Below, one piece after another: positions 36,199 to 46,599 of a stretch of 64,000 nucleotides of DNA (within the stretch, counting starts at the first letter, position 1; every line of letters begins with the position of its first letter). Source of the stretch: Lewinellaceae bacterium (GTDB taxonomy: Bacteria; Bacteroidota; Bacteroidia; Chitinophagales; Saprospiraceae). Both the position numbers and the translations under genes were made by a program. The stretch spans positions 3,458,501-3,522,500 of the forward strand of contig JACJYK010000001.1 of NCBI GenBank assembly GCA_020636135.1, given 5' to 3'. The notes beneath the pieces are model-generated. The model had not been told where the DNA came from. It made no database searches and saw nothing but the letters and a program-made list of their open reading frames with translations.

Positions 36199-37113
36199 AT
36201 GAAAAAAACTGCCGTGATCCTGCTCACTTTTTTCGTTATGATCGGGGTCATCTACCTAAAACCGGTCCACCGGGCCACCTTCAGCGATTATTACCCTCAA
36301 GCGGATGCCATAGAATCCAGCCTAATGGAATTCCGCAAGCTGCCTTTAAAGTCGTTAAGCTCGGGAGGAGCAACATGGCAATATCTGATCACCGGTCAGG
36401 GGGACCGGCAATTACTATTCCTGCATGGCATGGGAGGCGCTTACGACATCTGGTGGCAGCAGATTGAAGAGTTGCAGCCGGATTTTCACATCATCAGCAT
36501 CACACTACCGGAAGTCCATGATCTGAATACCGCCATGGAAGGCATTCTGGCCATTCTGGATGCCGAAGGGTTTACCAAAACATCCGTGTTGGGCACCTCG
36601 ATGGGCGGTTACCTGGCGCAATACCTCCTCAGCAAACACCCGGAGCGGATTGACCACCTGATTCTGGGAAACACGTTTGCCCCAAATGACTTTTACCAAA
36701 AACAATATGGCGGGTTGCGAAAATGGCTGCCCTGGGTGCCGGCCTGGATGATCATGGACAAATTCCGCAAGAATTTACATGAAGGCGTATTACCCGCAGC
36801 ACACAACGATCCGGTGGTGGAAGCTTACCTCAAGGAACAGTATTCCGGGCTGATGACGAAAAAGCAATTCATTGGACGGGTGGACCTGGTCCTTGCACAT
36901 TTCGATCCGGCGTCCACTGACGCCCAGCGCTCCAAACCAATGCTGATCATCGAGGCGGATAATGACCCACTTGTTAATCCGGATCTCCAGGAAGGTTTGC
37001 GTCAATGTTACCCGCAGGCCAGTGTGGTGCGGCTCCGAGATGTCGGACATTTCCCCTATCTGAACGAACCGAGACCTTATACCCGCATCATTCGTCAGTT
37101 CCTGGAACGATGA
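36199..37113 (+). CDS. Alpha/beta hydrolase with N-terminal membrane/export segment
   Basis: 304 residues. A hydrophobic N-terminus (AVILLTFFVMIGVIYL) acts as a signal or anchor. The alpha/beta hydrolase fold is clear: oxyanion segment LLFLHGMGGAYDIWW, nucleophile elbow GTSMGGYLAQYLL, acid ADNDPLVNPDLQ and His in DVGHFPYLNEP. It lacks a cap signature I can name, and the substrate is unknown. It is followed by the A/C-rich repeat patch. Confidence 0.9.
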   Translation: MKKTAVILLTFFVMIGVIYLKPVHRATFSDYYPQADAIESSLMEFRKLPLKSLSSGGATWQYLITGQGDRQLLFLHGMGGAYDIWWQQIEELQPDFHIISITLPEVHDLNTAMEGILAILDAEGFTKTSVLGTSMGGYLAQYLLSKHPERIDHLILGNTFAPNDFYQKQYGGLRKWLPWVPAWMIMDKFRKNLHEGVLPAAHNDPVVEAYLKEQYSGLMTKKQFIGRVDLVLAHFDPASTDAQRSKPMLIIEADNDPLVNPDLQEGLRQCYPQASVVRLRDVGHFPYLNEPRPYTRIIRQFLER

Positions 37114-37221
37114 TGTGATTTCAGGTTAATTTCCGGCTTAAGATTGAATGATTTCAGATTTATGCGTTCTCAACATTTCTTTGAAAAGGAATCATTCCTG
37201 CCTGTTGGATTTAACATGTCT

Positions 37222-37610
37222 CGTTTTCCCAACCACCATAAAACCATATAACCATAAAACCACAACACCTATACAACATACAACTCACAACAAACAACTC
37301 ACAACAAACATCTGCCCTCAAAACCACAACACCATAATACCACAACACCATAACACCACAACACCTATACAACTCACAACAAACAACATACATCATACAA
37401 CAAACAACAAACAACAAACATCTGCCCTCAAAACCACAACACCATAATACCACAACACCATAACAACTCACAACAAACAACTACCTCTCAAAACCAAAAC
37501 ACCAAAACACCTTACAACACTACACCTATACAACTCACAACTCACAACAAACAACAAACAACATACAACATACAACTGCCCTCAAAACCACAACACCATA
37601 ATACCACAAC
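37222..37610. repeat. A/C-rich, almost G-free repeat patch
   Basis: This is the gene-free stretch between 37114 and 37702. The plus strand is nearly devoid of G. It is built from short words (ACAACACC, ACTCACAACAAACA) and a longer unit starting CATCTGCCCTCAAAACCAC near 37309 and 37419, with a third copy lacking its first bases near 37575. Each is followed by AACACCATAATACCACAAC. The minus strand is correspondingly G/T-rich. Other frames give spurious ORFs. 37611-37702 is ordinary intergenic sequence. Confidence 0.9.
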
Positions 37611-37702
37611 TGCACATATATTCATTTTTTACATAACTTTTTGATCTCCTGGCTTTACGAGTTCATCAGAACAACCGATCTTTGCCTCTTAAGGCAATTA
37701 CC

Positions 37703-40700
37703 ATGATCCAATTTTTTGGAAGCCCCACGAACCTCCTTTACGCAGTAGAGGTTGATCATGCATTGATTCCAGCAGACCGGGCCAAGTTGTCCTGGCTGTT
37801 TGGCAACGTCAATCATCTGGAGGAGAAGCATGTTCAAGGTCATTTCATCGGCCCACGTGCAGCCATGATCACCCCCTGGAGTACCAATGCGGTAGAGATC
37901 ACCCAAAATATGGGTATCAACGGGATACGCCGTATCGAGAAGTTTATCCCCGACGACCATGGAAAAACCACATTTGATCCGATGCTGTCCCAGAAGTATG
38001 CCCAGCTCGATCAACAACTTTACACCATTGATATTGAGCCGGCGCCCATCGAGGAGATCAGAGACATAGCCGCTTACAACGAGTCCGAAGGCCTGGCTCT
38101 CAGCACTGAAGAAATCACCTACCTGGAAACCCTGGCTCACCGCTTGGGCCGCCCCCTGACCGACTCGGAAGTGTTCGGGTTTTCACAGGTCAATAGCGAA
38201 CATTGCCGCCATAAGATCTTCAATGGCACCTTCATCATCGATGGTGAGGAAAAGGCGGCATCCCTGTTTGCGCTCATTAAAAAGACTTCCAAAGCTCATC
38301 CGAATTCGATCGTATCCGCCTATAAGGACAACGTGGCATTCCTCAAAGGACCTCGCCTCAATCAGTTTGCACCCAAATCGGCGGATCATCCGGATTATTA
38401 CGAGAAGAAACCTTTCGACTCCGTCGTTTCCCTGAAAGCAGAGACGCACAATTTTCCGACTACCGTAGAACCTTTCAACGGGGCCGCAACCGGTTCCGGT
38501 GGAGAGATCCGGGACCGCATGGCAGGAGGACAGGGCTCATTGCCACTTGCAGGCACAGCCATCTACATGACCGCATACTCCCGGCTGGATGAAAACCGGC
38601 CATGGGAAAAAGCCATGTCCGAGAGACCCTGGTTGTATCAAACCCCGATGGATATCCTCATCAAGGCATCCAACGGAGCATCCGACTTTGGCAATAAATT
38701 CGGGCAACCACTGATCGCCGGCTCCCTCCTCACCTTTGAACACGAAGAACAGGGCCGCAAACTGGGTTACGACAAAGTGATCATGCTGGCCGGTGGCGTG
38801 GGTATGGGCAAGGCCAATCAGGCACAAAAACACACGCCGAAACCAGGCGATAAAATCGTACTGCTGGGCGGCGACAATTACCGGATCGGTATGGGCGGAG
38901 CTGCCGTATCGTCTGCCGATACCGGAGAATACCACTCTGGCATTGAACTCAATGCCGTGCAGCGGTCCAACCCCGAAATGCAGAAACGGGTTGCCAATGC
39001 AGTCCGCAGCCTGGTAGAAAACGAAGAAAACCCGATTGTTGCCATCCATGACCATGGCGCTGGTGGACACCTGAATTGCTTCTCGGAACTGGTTGAAGCG
39101 ACCGGTGGCATCATCGATCTGGATCAGCTACCCATCGGCGACCCTACCCTTTCGATGAAAGAAGTCATCGGCAACGAATCCCAGGAGCGTATGGGATTGG
39201 TCTTGCCGCAAAAAAGTATAGGTGCCCTGCAACGCATCGCCGATCGGGAACGAGCTCCCATGTACGTAGTGGGTGAGGTTACCGGTGATGGAAGGTTTGT
39301 ATTTACCTCCTCGGCATCCGGAGCCAAGCCCATGGATCTGGCCTTACTCGACATTTTTGGGAGCTCGCCAAGGACCATCATGACCGACGTCTCAGTCGCA
39401 TACAGCTATCATCCGGTGACCTATGACGTTGCGGAATTGCACCATTATCTGGAGCAGGTGCTGCGTCTGGAAGCCGTCGCCTGCAAGGACTGGCTGACCA
39501 ATAAAGTTGACCGGTGTGTAGGAGGACTGGTGGCCAGACAGCAATGTGCCGGCCCCCTTCAACTGCCGCTTAACGACTGCGGTGTAATGGCTCTGGGTTA
39601 CGACACCCATTTTGGTATCGCGACCGCTATCGGGCATGCTCCGGCGAGCGCCCTGATCAATTCGGCGGCCGGTTCCCGCATTGCCATCACCGAAGCATTG
39701 GCCAACATCATCTGGGCTCCCCTCGAGGAAGGGCTGAAGTCCGTATCCCTATCGGCTAACTGGATGTGGGCGTGCCGCAATGCCGGCGAGGATGCGGCAT
39801 TGTATCAGGCGGTACAGGCTGCGTCCGATTTTTGCATTGATCTCGGCATCAATATTCCAACCGGAAAGGACTCTCTGTCGATGAAACAAAAATACGGCAG
39901 TGAAGAAGTAATTGCTCCGGGGACGGTGATCATCTCTGCCGCAGGGGTTTGTGATAACATTCGCGGCATTGTAGAACCGGTCTTCCAACCAGGAAGCGGC
40001 TCGATCTACTACATCAATCTTTCCGGAGATGCCTACCATCTGGGAGGCTCATCCTTTGCCCAGGTCCGGAACAGAATTGGAGACCAGACACCCGATGTCC
40101 TGGATGCTGCCGGGCTGGCAAAGGCCTTCGATGTTATTCAGGAACTCATCCATGATGGCAAGATCGCGGCTGGGCATGATGTATCCGCTGGTGGCCTGAT
40201 CACCACCTTACTGGAGATGTGCTTTGCCGACAATAACCTGGGAGCTCAGGTGGACCTCTCCGCACTTGGAGAATCCGATCCGGTCAGGGTATTGTTTGCT
40301 GAAAACAGTGGCCTGGTCCTGCAGCTGAAGGATGATTCCGATGGTGCAGCTCTGGAAGACATCCCCTTGCCCTGGCACCGATTAGGGCGGGTGGTAAAAG
40401 CAAATGATCTGACCGTCACGATAAGCAATGACTCCTACAAGTTTACCGTGGATCACTACCGGGATGTGTGGTACGAAACTTCACGACTCCTTGATCGCAA
40501 ACAAACGGCAGGTAACCTGGCCGATGAGCGCTTCAATAATTATAAGCACCAACCACTGACCTATCTATTTCCTGCGGTTAATACCGGCCGGATACAATCA
40601 CCTGGTACCACCCGGCCCATTGCTGCCGTTTTGCGTGAAAAAGGAAGCAATTCCGAACGGGAGCTGGCACATGCCTTGTTTATGGCCGGATTTGAAGTAC

Positions 40701-41362
40701 GTGATGTACATATGACCGACCTGATGTCGGGAAGGGAAACCCTGGACGATGTGCAATTCCTGGGAGCAGTAGGTGGATTTTCCAATTCCGACGTTCTGGG
40801 ATCAGCGAAAGGATGGGCGGGAGCCTTTAAATACAACGACAAAGCCCGCATTGCCCTGGAGCATTTCTTCCAGCGTGATGATGTACTTTCCATTGGCATT
40901 TGCAATGGCTGCCAGCTCTTCATTGAACTCGGGTTGATCAACCCAGACCACGACCACAAGCCGAAAATGGGCTTCAACGATTCACACAAGCACGAATCTG
41001 CGTTCACCTCGGTGACCATCCCTGAAAACAATTCAGTCATGTTATCCAGCCTGGCCGGGACCACTTTAGGGGTATGGATCTCACATGGTGAAGGAAAATT
41101 CATTTTCCCAAATCCAGAAGAGGAATACAACATCATTGCGAAATACGGATACGATGCCTATCCGTCCAACCCTAACGGCAGTGATTTCAATACGGCGATG
41201 CTGGCCACGAAGGACGGCCGCCATTTGGTAACCATGCCACACATCGAGCGGTCGATGTTTCCGTGGAACTGGGCACATTATCCCAAAGACCGCCAGGATG
41301 AAGTTTCACCTTGGCATCTGGCCTTTGTGAATGCAAGGAAGTGGCTGGAAGGCCGCAATTAA
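37703..41362 (+). CDS. purL: Phosphoribosylformylglycinamidine synthase (purine biosynthesis step 4)
   Basis: 1219 residues, the large single-chain type. It converts FGAR and glutamine to FGAM. ATG at 37703 (MIQFFGSPTNLLYAVEV); a TTG at 37682 would add seven residues. Order: PurS-like N-terminal domain; linker with FGFSQVNSEHCRHKIFNG; first AIRS domain (SVVSLKAETHNFPTTVEPFNGAATG region); second AIRS domain with GMCFADNNLG-type segment; C-terminal glutamine amidotransferase with Cys about 1067 in GICNGCQLF and His/Glu about 1180/1182 in MPHIERSMF. No damage is visible. It is convergent with the LURP-one gene, whose stop is only 9 bp away. Confidence 0.97.
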   Translation: MIQFFGSPTNLLYAVEVDHALIPADRAKLSWLFGNVNHLEEKHVQGHFIGPRAAMITPWSTNAVEITQNMGINGIRRIEKFIPDDHGKTTFDPMLSQKYAQLDQQLYTIDIEPAPIEEIRDIAAYNESEGLALSTEEITYLETLAHRLGRPLTDSEVFGFSQVNSEHCRHKIFNGTFIIDGEEKAASLFALIKKTSKAHPNSIVSAYKDNVAFLKGPRLNQFAPKSADHPDYYEKKPFDSVVSLKAETHNFPTTVEPFNGAATGSGGEIRDRMAGGQGSLPLAGTAIYMTAYSRLDENRPWEKAMSERPWLYQTPMDILIKASNGASDFGNKFGQPLIAGSLLTFEHEEQGRKLGYDKVIMLAGGVGMGKANQAQKHTPKPGDKIVLLGGDNYRIGMGGAAVSSADTGEYHSGIELNAVQRSNPEMQKRVANAVRSLVENEENPIVAIHDHGAGGHLNCFSELVEATGGIIDLDQLPIGDPTLSMKEVIGNESQERMGLVLPQKSIGALQRIADRERAPMYVVGEVTGDGRFVFTSSASGAKPMDLALLDIFGSSPRTIMTDVSVAYSYHPVTYDVAELHHYLEQVLRLEAVACKDWLTNKVDRCVGGLVARQQCAGPLQLPLNDCGVMALGYDTHFGIATAIGHAPASALINSAAGSRIAITEALANIIWAPLEEGLKSVSLSANWMWACRNAGEDAALYQAVQAASDFCIDLGINIPTGKDSLSMKQKYGSEEVIAPGTVIISAAGVCDNIRGIVEPVFQPGSGSIYYINLSGDAYHLGGSSFAQVRNRIGDQTPDVLDAAGLAKAFDVIQELIHDGKIAAGHDVSAGGLITTLLEMCFADNNLGAQVDLSALGESDPVRVLFAENSGLVLQLKDDSDGAALEDIPLPWHRLGRVVKANDLTVTISNDSYKFTVDHYRDVWYETSRLLDRKQTAGNLADERFNNYKHQPLTYLFPAVNTGRIQSPGTTRPIAAVLREKGSNSERELAHALFMAGFEVRDVHMTDLMSGRETLDDVQFLGAVGGFSNSDVLGSAKGWAGAFKYNDKARIALEHFFQRDDVLSIGICNGCQLFIELGLINPDHDHKPKMGFNDSHKHESAFTSVTIPENNSVMLSSLAGTTLGVWISHGEGKFIFPNPEEEYNIIAKYGYDAYPSNPNGSDFNTAMLATKDGRHLVTMPHIERSMFPWNWAHYPKDRQDEVSPWHLAFVNARKWLEGRN

Positions 41363-41371
41363 AGATCGCTC

Positions 41372-41968
41372 TTAACCTCTTCTGCGCTCCAGCAGAATCA
41401 GCATCATCAAACCAAGCATCACCCGGTCATCGTCGTCGCCATCAAGGGAATCGAGTTGCTCCAGGATGAACTTCCGGCCAAAAAAGGAAGGTAGTTTTTT
41501 AAGCCGGACCACCGGGCGACCGTCCATCGCCCTGACCAGATAACTGGGATTGAACACATAGCCGGTAAACAAACCCAGGACCGGGATTTCTCCAAATAAT
41601 CCATCCATCACCTTAACCCAGCCGTTCTCTTCACGGATGGTGTATTGAGGCATCTGATACTGATCAATGATCTCATAACTCGCCTTCCAGATGGAACGCC
41701 ATCCCTTCCTCACGATCTTCCCTATGTCCATTCCAGAATCGTCGTAAAAGGTATATGCCGCAGAGAAGTCCAGCCAGCGATCCGCCCGGATGCGGTAATT
41801 GATCCGGATTTTCTCCTTACTATCGTAAATGATGATGTCCTCTTTCAACTTGAACATTTTCTGCCGTACATAACCAATGGTGCGGCCGGTTGCGTCAAAC
41901 GCAGTGAAGTCGTTCGATAGCGTGGATACGTGAAACAGAAAATGGACGGGGTATTGGATATCCTGCAT
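41372..41968 (-). CDS. LURP-one-related (LOR/tubby-like) protein
   Basis: 198 residues, cytosolic (no signal). It alternates strands as in the LOR beta-barrel: FDATGRTIGYVRQKMFKLKEDIIIYD, INYRIRADRWLDFSAAYTFYD, WKASYEIIDQYQMPQYTIREENGWVKV (these ranges cover about residues 24-120), then a C-terminal hydrophobic helix LGLMMLILLERRRG. Family members resemble phospholipid scramblases; the bacterial function is unknown. A short acidic run DGDDDD precedes the final helix. Confidence 0.82.
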   Translation of the reverse strand: MQDIQYPVHFLFHVSTLSNDFTAFDATGRTIGYVRQKMFKLKEDIIIYDSKEKIRINYRIRADRWLDFSAAYTFYDDSGMDIGKIVRKGWRSIWKASYEIIDQYQMPQYTIREENGWVKVMDGLFGEIPVLGLFTGYVFNPSYLVRAMDGRPVVRLKKLPSFFGRKFILEQLDSLDGDDDDRVMLGLMMLILLERRRG

Positions 41969-42060
41969 GGTACAAATTTGGGTTCAGAAGAATATTGGTT
42001 TTTCCAAGATACAGTATTCACAAGGAAAGTGTAATGGTGCGCATTAGCTCAAATGAACTC

Positions 42061-44565
42061 CTATTGATCAAATTCCACCACATACGATTCACCCGCGGTG
42101 GTCTCAAATACAACAGTATTATCCGCCATTACCGTAAAAACCACGCTGGTTCCACGGTTAAGAACATCTTTGATCCCCTGTGCATTGACCCGACATGGCA
42201 TACCGGCTTTTGATAAGAGAACAAGTCTTGTCATCCGTTTTTCCTTCCACTGCATATCCAGCTCAAATCCTCCCCGGGCACAAACTCCTTCGAATCGCCC
42301 TTCCTTCCATTCTTCTGGTAATGCCGGTAAAAGTTCGATTATGCCTTCCTGGGATTGAATCAGCATCTCGGTAATGCCGGCGGTAACCCCAAGAGAGCCA
42401 TCTACCTGTAAAGGCGTAACACATTTGGCAAAGAGGGACGGATAACACTGTTCCCGGATATAACCTTTGAATATCGAGTTCGCGCGGTCTCCGTCATTCA
42501 GCCTCGCCCATAAAGCCATTTTCCAACCACGGGAAAAGCCGGTACCTCCGTCTCCGCGCTGTTCGAGCACTTTTTTGACCGGTTCAACCAGTTCCGGGGT
42601 ATTTCGCAGTGAAATGACATTACCCGGATAGAGTCCATACAAATGGGAAAAATGCCGGTGTTTCTCTTCGAGCTGTCCGTAATCCTCGGTCCATTCCTGG
42701 AGCATACCATCTCTGCCCACCTGGGAAGGTACCAGGCGGGAACGGGCTGTAGTGACCTGCGTTGTAAACTCCACATCCTTGTGCAGTATGTCCGCGGCTG
42801 CTTTAAAATCCAGAAAAAGATCTTTTAGGATTTGCATATCAATGGTGGAACCGGCAACTATCGTAGTAAAATAATACATGCCGGTCACCTCATCGTAAAA
42901 GTATTTATAGCCAGGCCCCTTAGGAGGATTCTCCGGAGAATTGGATGGGTTGGTAACCAGCCACCGGCCATTCGGATGTTCGACCAGAAAATCCATGAAG
43001 AACTCTACACATCCCTTCATCACCGGGTAGATGTCCGTCAGGAAACCGGTGTCGCGGGTGAACAAAAAATGCTCCCACAAGTGGGTGACCAGCCAGGCGC
43101 CACCGACCGTAAACGTTCCCCACGTCGGCCCGTCCATAGGTGCAGCCACCCGCCAGATGTCCGTATTCTGGTGGAACACCCATCCCCGGGCGCCGTAATG
43201 TTCCCTAGCCACCTGGGATCCCTGATCGGTCAATTCCTTCACCATGGTGATCAGCGGTTCTGCCAGCTCGGACAGATTGCCGGTCTCCACCGGCCAGTAA
43301 TTCATTTCCGTATTGATGTTCGTGGTGTATTTGGCATCCCACGGTGGATTCATATTATTGTTCCAGATTCCCTGGAGGTTGGCAGGCTGCGTACCGGGAC
43401 GGGAAGAAGCAATCAGCAGGTACCGGCCAAAATGATAGCACAGGGCAGCCAGTGCAGGGTCCGGATTTTGATCACTGGCCTGCATTCGTTCATCGGTAGG
43501 TAACCAGGAATTAGCCGTTACCGGTAGCAAGAGCCGTACCCGCCGGAAAAAGATCTGATGGTCGGCTACAGCAGCAGATTTGACAACTGCATAGGGAAGA
43601 CCCTGGATGCTCGCCTGACAGGCTATAACTCGGCCATGCTGATCTGCCGACACATCATGGTAGTTGACGAAGTTGGTAGCAGCTATGAAATAAAGGGTAA
43701 CCGCGTCCGCATTGGTGATCTGAATTCGTGTACCGTCGACAGATAACGCACCACCTTCCGGTAACACCTTCACCCGGGCTTCATAATGTACCTTGCCTTC
43801 GATCCCCAGGTAGTCGGTAGATTTACCGGTCAACCTGAGGACATCGTCCCCTTCGACATCCATCTGAAAATAATCGGTGCCGTAATTGGAATGTGCAGGG
43901 TTGCGGATGCCCCGCAATTGAGCTGCCAGGTTCAGACTTCCGGGATGATCGGCCGTGAGCCTGATGGCAATGGTCTGATCCGGCGCCGAAGCAAGAATCT
44001 CTCGTTGGTATTTGATGCCTTTATGCTCATAAGTGATGGTCACCACGCCGGTAGAGAGGTCAAGAGAGCGCCGGTAATCGGTAACCGAGTCCTGCCCTTC
44101 AAAAAAAAGGTACAGGTTGGCCAGCGCCTGATACTTCTGCTGCTCGACGGGATAACCCATCAGATATCGACCAAATAGCTTGTGCGCCTTGAGGGGTTCT
44201 CCATCGAACAGGGCTTGCTGTATTTCCGGCAAAACCTTATACCCTCCCTGGACCACGGAGGAATATGGCCCTCCTGACCAGTAAGTCTCCTCATTAAGCT
44301 GGATGATCTCCTCGCTGGTACGACCATAAACCATAGCCCCCAGCCGGCCATTTCCAACCGGCAGGGCCTCCTCCCACTGGGCTGCTGGCTGCCGGTACCA
44401 CAACCATGTGGACGGATCAATCAGGGAGTCCTGGACAGGGATCGCACGTGACAATTCAGGACTGAATAAGGAGGTAAAAAAGATCATGATCCACCCCCAG
44501 CCAAAAAATATGGAGGCGCGACCGTTATGGTGGTAAACGAATAGACCTTGAAAATATCTGACCAT
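42061..44565 (-). CDS. Exported GH95 alpha-L-fucosidase/galactosidase family enzyme
   Basis: About 834 residues from the ATG at 44565; a later ATG at 44487 is possible, and a TTG extends the frame to 44598. Hydrophobic segment IFFGWGWIMIFFTSLF serves as signal. The N-domain carries WEEALPVGNGRLGAMVYG and QLNEETYWSGGP, both typical of GH95. The barrel shows YTTNINTEMNYWP (active-site Asn region), the acid candidate Glu in GMLQEWTEDYG and the C-terminal DGSLGVTAGITEML. GH95 enzymes invert alpha-1,2-L-fucose or related L-sugars. It is preceded by no co-directional partner within 100 bp. Confidence 0.93.
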   Translation of the reverse strand: MVRYFQGLFVYHHNGRASIFFGWGWIMIFFTSLFSPELSRAIPVQDSLIDPSTWLWYRQPAAQWEEALPVGNGRLGAMVYGRTSEEIIQLNEETYWSGGPYSSVVQGGYKVLPEIQQALFDGEPLKAHKLFGRYLMGYPVEQQKYQALANLYLFFEGQDSVTDYRRSLDLSTGVVTITYEHKGIKYQREILASAPDQTIAIRLTADHPGSLNLAAQLRGIRNPAHSNYGTDYFQMDVEGDDVLRLTGKSTDYLGIEGKVHYEARVKVLPEGGALSVDGTRIQITNADAVTLYFIAATNFVNYHDVSADQHGRVIACQASIQGLPYAVVKSAAVADHQIFFRRVRLLLPVTANSWLPTDERMQASDQNPDPALAALCYHFGRYLLIASSRPGTQPANLQGIWNNNMNPPWDAKYTTNINTEMNYWPVETGNLSELAEPLITMVKELTDQGSQVAREHYGARGWVFHQNTDIWRVAAPMDGPTWGTFTVGGAWLVTHLWEHFLFTRDTGFLTDIYPVMKGCVEFFMDFLVEHPNGRWLVTNPSNSPENPPKGPGYKYFYDEVTGMYYFTTIVAGSTIDMQILKDLFLDFKAAADILHKDVEFTTQVTTARSRLVPSQVGRDGMLQEWTEDYGQLEEKHRHFSHLYGLYPGNVISLRNTPELVEPVKKVLEQRGDGGTGFSRGWKMALWARLNDGDRANSIFKGYIREQCYPSLFAKCVTPLQVDGSLGVTAGITEMLIQSQEGIIELLPALPEEWKEGRFEGVCARGGFELDMQWKEKRMTRLVLLSKAGMPCRVNAQGIKDVLNRGTSVVFTVMADNTVVFETTAGESYVVEFDQ

Positions 44566-44668
44566 CAGCTCAATACTCTTGTATCTCTGAAAGTACAAAA
44601 TTCACCGGCCAATGGAAGACCTGGGAGACTGGGAATACCTGCATCCCAAAAGCAGCAAGCACCCAGGA

Positions 44669-45799
44669 TTAATCTACATATCCCGGCCTGGCTCTGACTC
44701 CACTATGCACCCAGGCCCGGAGCGCATCAAACGCGGTCGCAGTCTGGGCAGGCGTGAAATTACAGTGCCCCTGTCCATTGGTGTATTTTACCACCAGGAA
44801 TGCATCCTTCCCCTGTTCATGAACCATATTTTCATAGTTCACCACTCCATAGGTTGGTGGGATCAGCTGATCGTACATGGTGTGCATGATAACCACCGGT
44901 TTGGAGAGGTTGCCGTTGCGGTCGTATTTGGCGAACAGGGCATCGGGATCTGTGGTGGCCATCATTCGTTCTGCCGTTAGGTTTACCTTGAGGTCATCTG
45001 CGAACCCGGAATACAAGGTGTTGGTATTGTCAAAAGGATTACCTCCAAAACGTTTGGCCAGGTCCCTCAGGACCTTTTCATCAAAAAAAAGGATGAAAGG
45101 CAGATCTCCGGTTTTTAAGTTGAACTTGCGGGCGAATGCATTCACCGTGGTGGTGTCCTCAGCATTGAGCTGTTCCTGAATAATCTTGGCCCGCTGGACC
45201 ATGTTGGCACTGGCCTTATCCAGCGAATCCGACTGGAGATCGAAGATCTGTTCCAGTGTGGCTACTATGCCTGGAAACAGTCCATTGAAAGTGGCATACA
45301 GGTCAAATTCTTTCCGGGTTTGCACATAAAGCGGACTGGACAGCGGGCACAGTGGCAGTCCTCCATCGTAAGCATCCCCAAAATTTTCAATCAATGAAAG
45401 GGTAACGCCACCCCCCATGGAATGACCAACGATATATGTCGTATCCGGCTTGCCATACTGATCAATAAAATAATGCCTTAATTTCTCTGTGTCGTCCACG
45501 CCTTGCGCCAGAGCCAGGCCCTGATTGGCATAGTCGGATGCAGCCACTGCAAATCCCCGGTCCAGGAACAATGACATGCTTTGAATCCAGTAGGGGTTTT
45601 GGCTTTGCCGGATGGGGGTGCCCACGGCTTCGTAGCCATGCGCGTACATCACCAGTTTGTGCTGCCAGTTATCCGGAAAAACAACACGGTATCCTACCCC
45701 GTCGATTGCTCCGGAGTCCACCTTTCCAACGGACTGGGTCTGGGCCGCAAAGCTCAGCAGAACAAATCCAATGAGGGCAAATAGGGATCTCCCGGACAT
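44669..45799 (-). CDS. Secreted alpha/beta hydrolase (lipase/esterase-like)
   Basis: 376 residues with signal peptide (SLFALIGFVLLSFAAQTQS). GYRVVFPDNWQHKLVMYAHGYE gives the oxyanion strand, IVGHSMGGGVTLSLIE the nucleophile elbow, and HTMYDQLIPPTYG plus GQGHCNF the likely Asp and His. The mid-section holds a large lid region. It is co-directional with, and 7 bp from, the PepSY-type gene upstream, so both probably share one transcript. The substrate is unknown. Confidence 0.86.
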   Translation of the reverse strand: MSGRSLFALIGFVLLSFAAQTQSVGKVDSGAIDGVGYRVVFPDNWQHKLVMYAHGYEAVGTPIRQSQNPYWIQSMSLFLDRGFAVAASDYANQGLALAQGVDDTEKLRHYFIDQYGKPDTTYIVGHSMGGGVTLSLIENFGDAYDGGLPLCPLSSPLYVQTRKEFDLYATFNGLFPGIVATLEQIFDLQSDSLDKASANMVQRAKIIQEQLNAEDTTTVNAFARKFNLKTGDLPFILFFDEKVLRDLAKRFGGNPFDNTNTLYSGFADDLKVNLTAERMMATTDPDALFAKYDRNGNLSKPVVIMHTMYDQLIPPTYGVVNYENMVHEQGKDAFLVVKYTNGQGHCNFTPAQTATAFDALRAWVHSGVRARPGYVD

Positions 45800-45806
45800 A
45801 TCGGCT

Positions 45807-46334
45807 CTATTTTAGGAACAAAAGGATCAGTGTGAGTACGATTCCTCCTATCGTGAAATACATGCCTTTTTTGAATACCGGTGTGGAAGGCATGAACATC
45901 CAGAATGCCGAAATGACAAAAAACAACAGGGAAACTCCGAAAAACAGATTCAGGAAAAACAGCGGATCTGCAGAACGTGCCTTGTGCAGTTGCGTCATTT
46001 TATTCAATACTTCAGGCAATTCTTTGATGGTGAGCTGTGCCTCCCCGGTAGACCGGTTATAGGTACCATTTCTGAAAAACACCAGGTCACCTTCCGTCTT
46101 ATCAATATTCAACTGGCGCATGCCCAACAATTGACCCAGTTCCTGATCCGAAGCCCAGGGCTTGATCTGTTTGGTAATGTGTTCTTCTTCCTTCAGGAAA
46201 TCTGTATCCCGAAAGATCATAATGATCCCGCTCGTGGCATAGACGGCCATGATTCCGACCAGGAAAAATCCCAGGTAGCGGTGGATTACCCGGAAGGTAT
46301 TACTCGTTTGTCTTTGTTTTGCGGTGTTTGCCAT
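45807..46334 (-). CDS. PepSY-associated transmembrane protein (small)
   Basis: 175 residues from the ATG at 46334 (MANTAKQRQT); the frame is open to 46382. Three transmembrane segments: YLGFFLVGIMAVYATSGIIM near the start, FFLNLFFGVSLLFFVISAFW and a final TIGGIVLTLILLFL. The first helix with HRYLGFFL and the domain between (DLVFFRNGTYNRSTGEAQL) match PepSY-type proteins, which sit near iron/heme reduction systems, but this version has only the core. It lies upstream of, and probably in operon with, the lipase-like gene. Confidence 0.8.
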   Translation of the reverse strand: MANTAKQRQTSNTFRVIHRYLGFFLVGIMAVYATSGIIMIFRDTDFLKEEEHITKQIKPWASDQELGQLLGMRQLNIDKTEGDLVFFRNGTYNRSTGEAQLTIKELPEVLNKMTQLHKARSADPLFFLNLFFGVSLLFFVISAFWMFMPSTPVFKKGMYFTIGGIVLTLILLFLK

Positions 46335-46599
46335 AGTTCGTTCTTTATTTTGCTTCTGATAAAATTCCAAACGGAAGAACATTCCGTCTCATTTTTGTAA
46401 ATCCAAAGCAGAGAAAACCGGTCCCTGATTGGATCCGACGCCAAAAATAAGCGAATTCCATTTTATTACACTTCTTAAATACGAGTAGCTGAGACTATGT
46501 ATATTTCCCTGTAGAATTGCCAGGTTAAGACCTTAGCTTATGATAAACCCTTCCTATATCTCGGTCCAGTGCTCCATGCTCCATGAACGATCATTAACC

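Noticed and set aside
42832..43503. Plus-strand ORF (223 codons) inside GH95
   Set aside because: Shadow of the GH95 gene.
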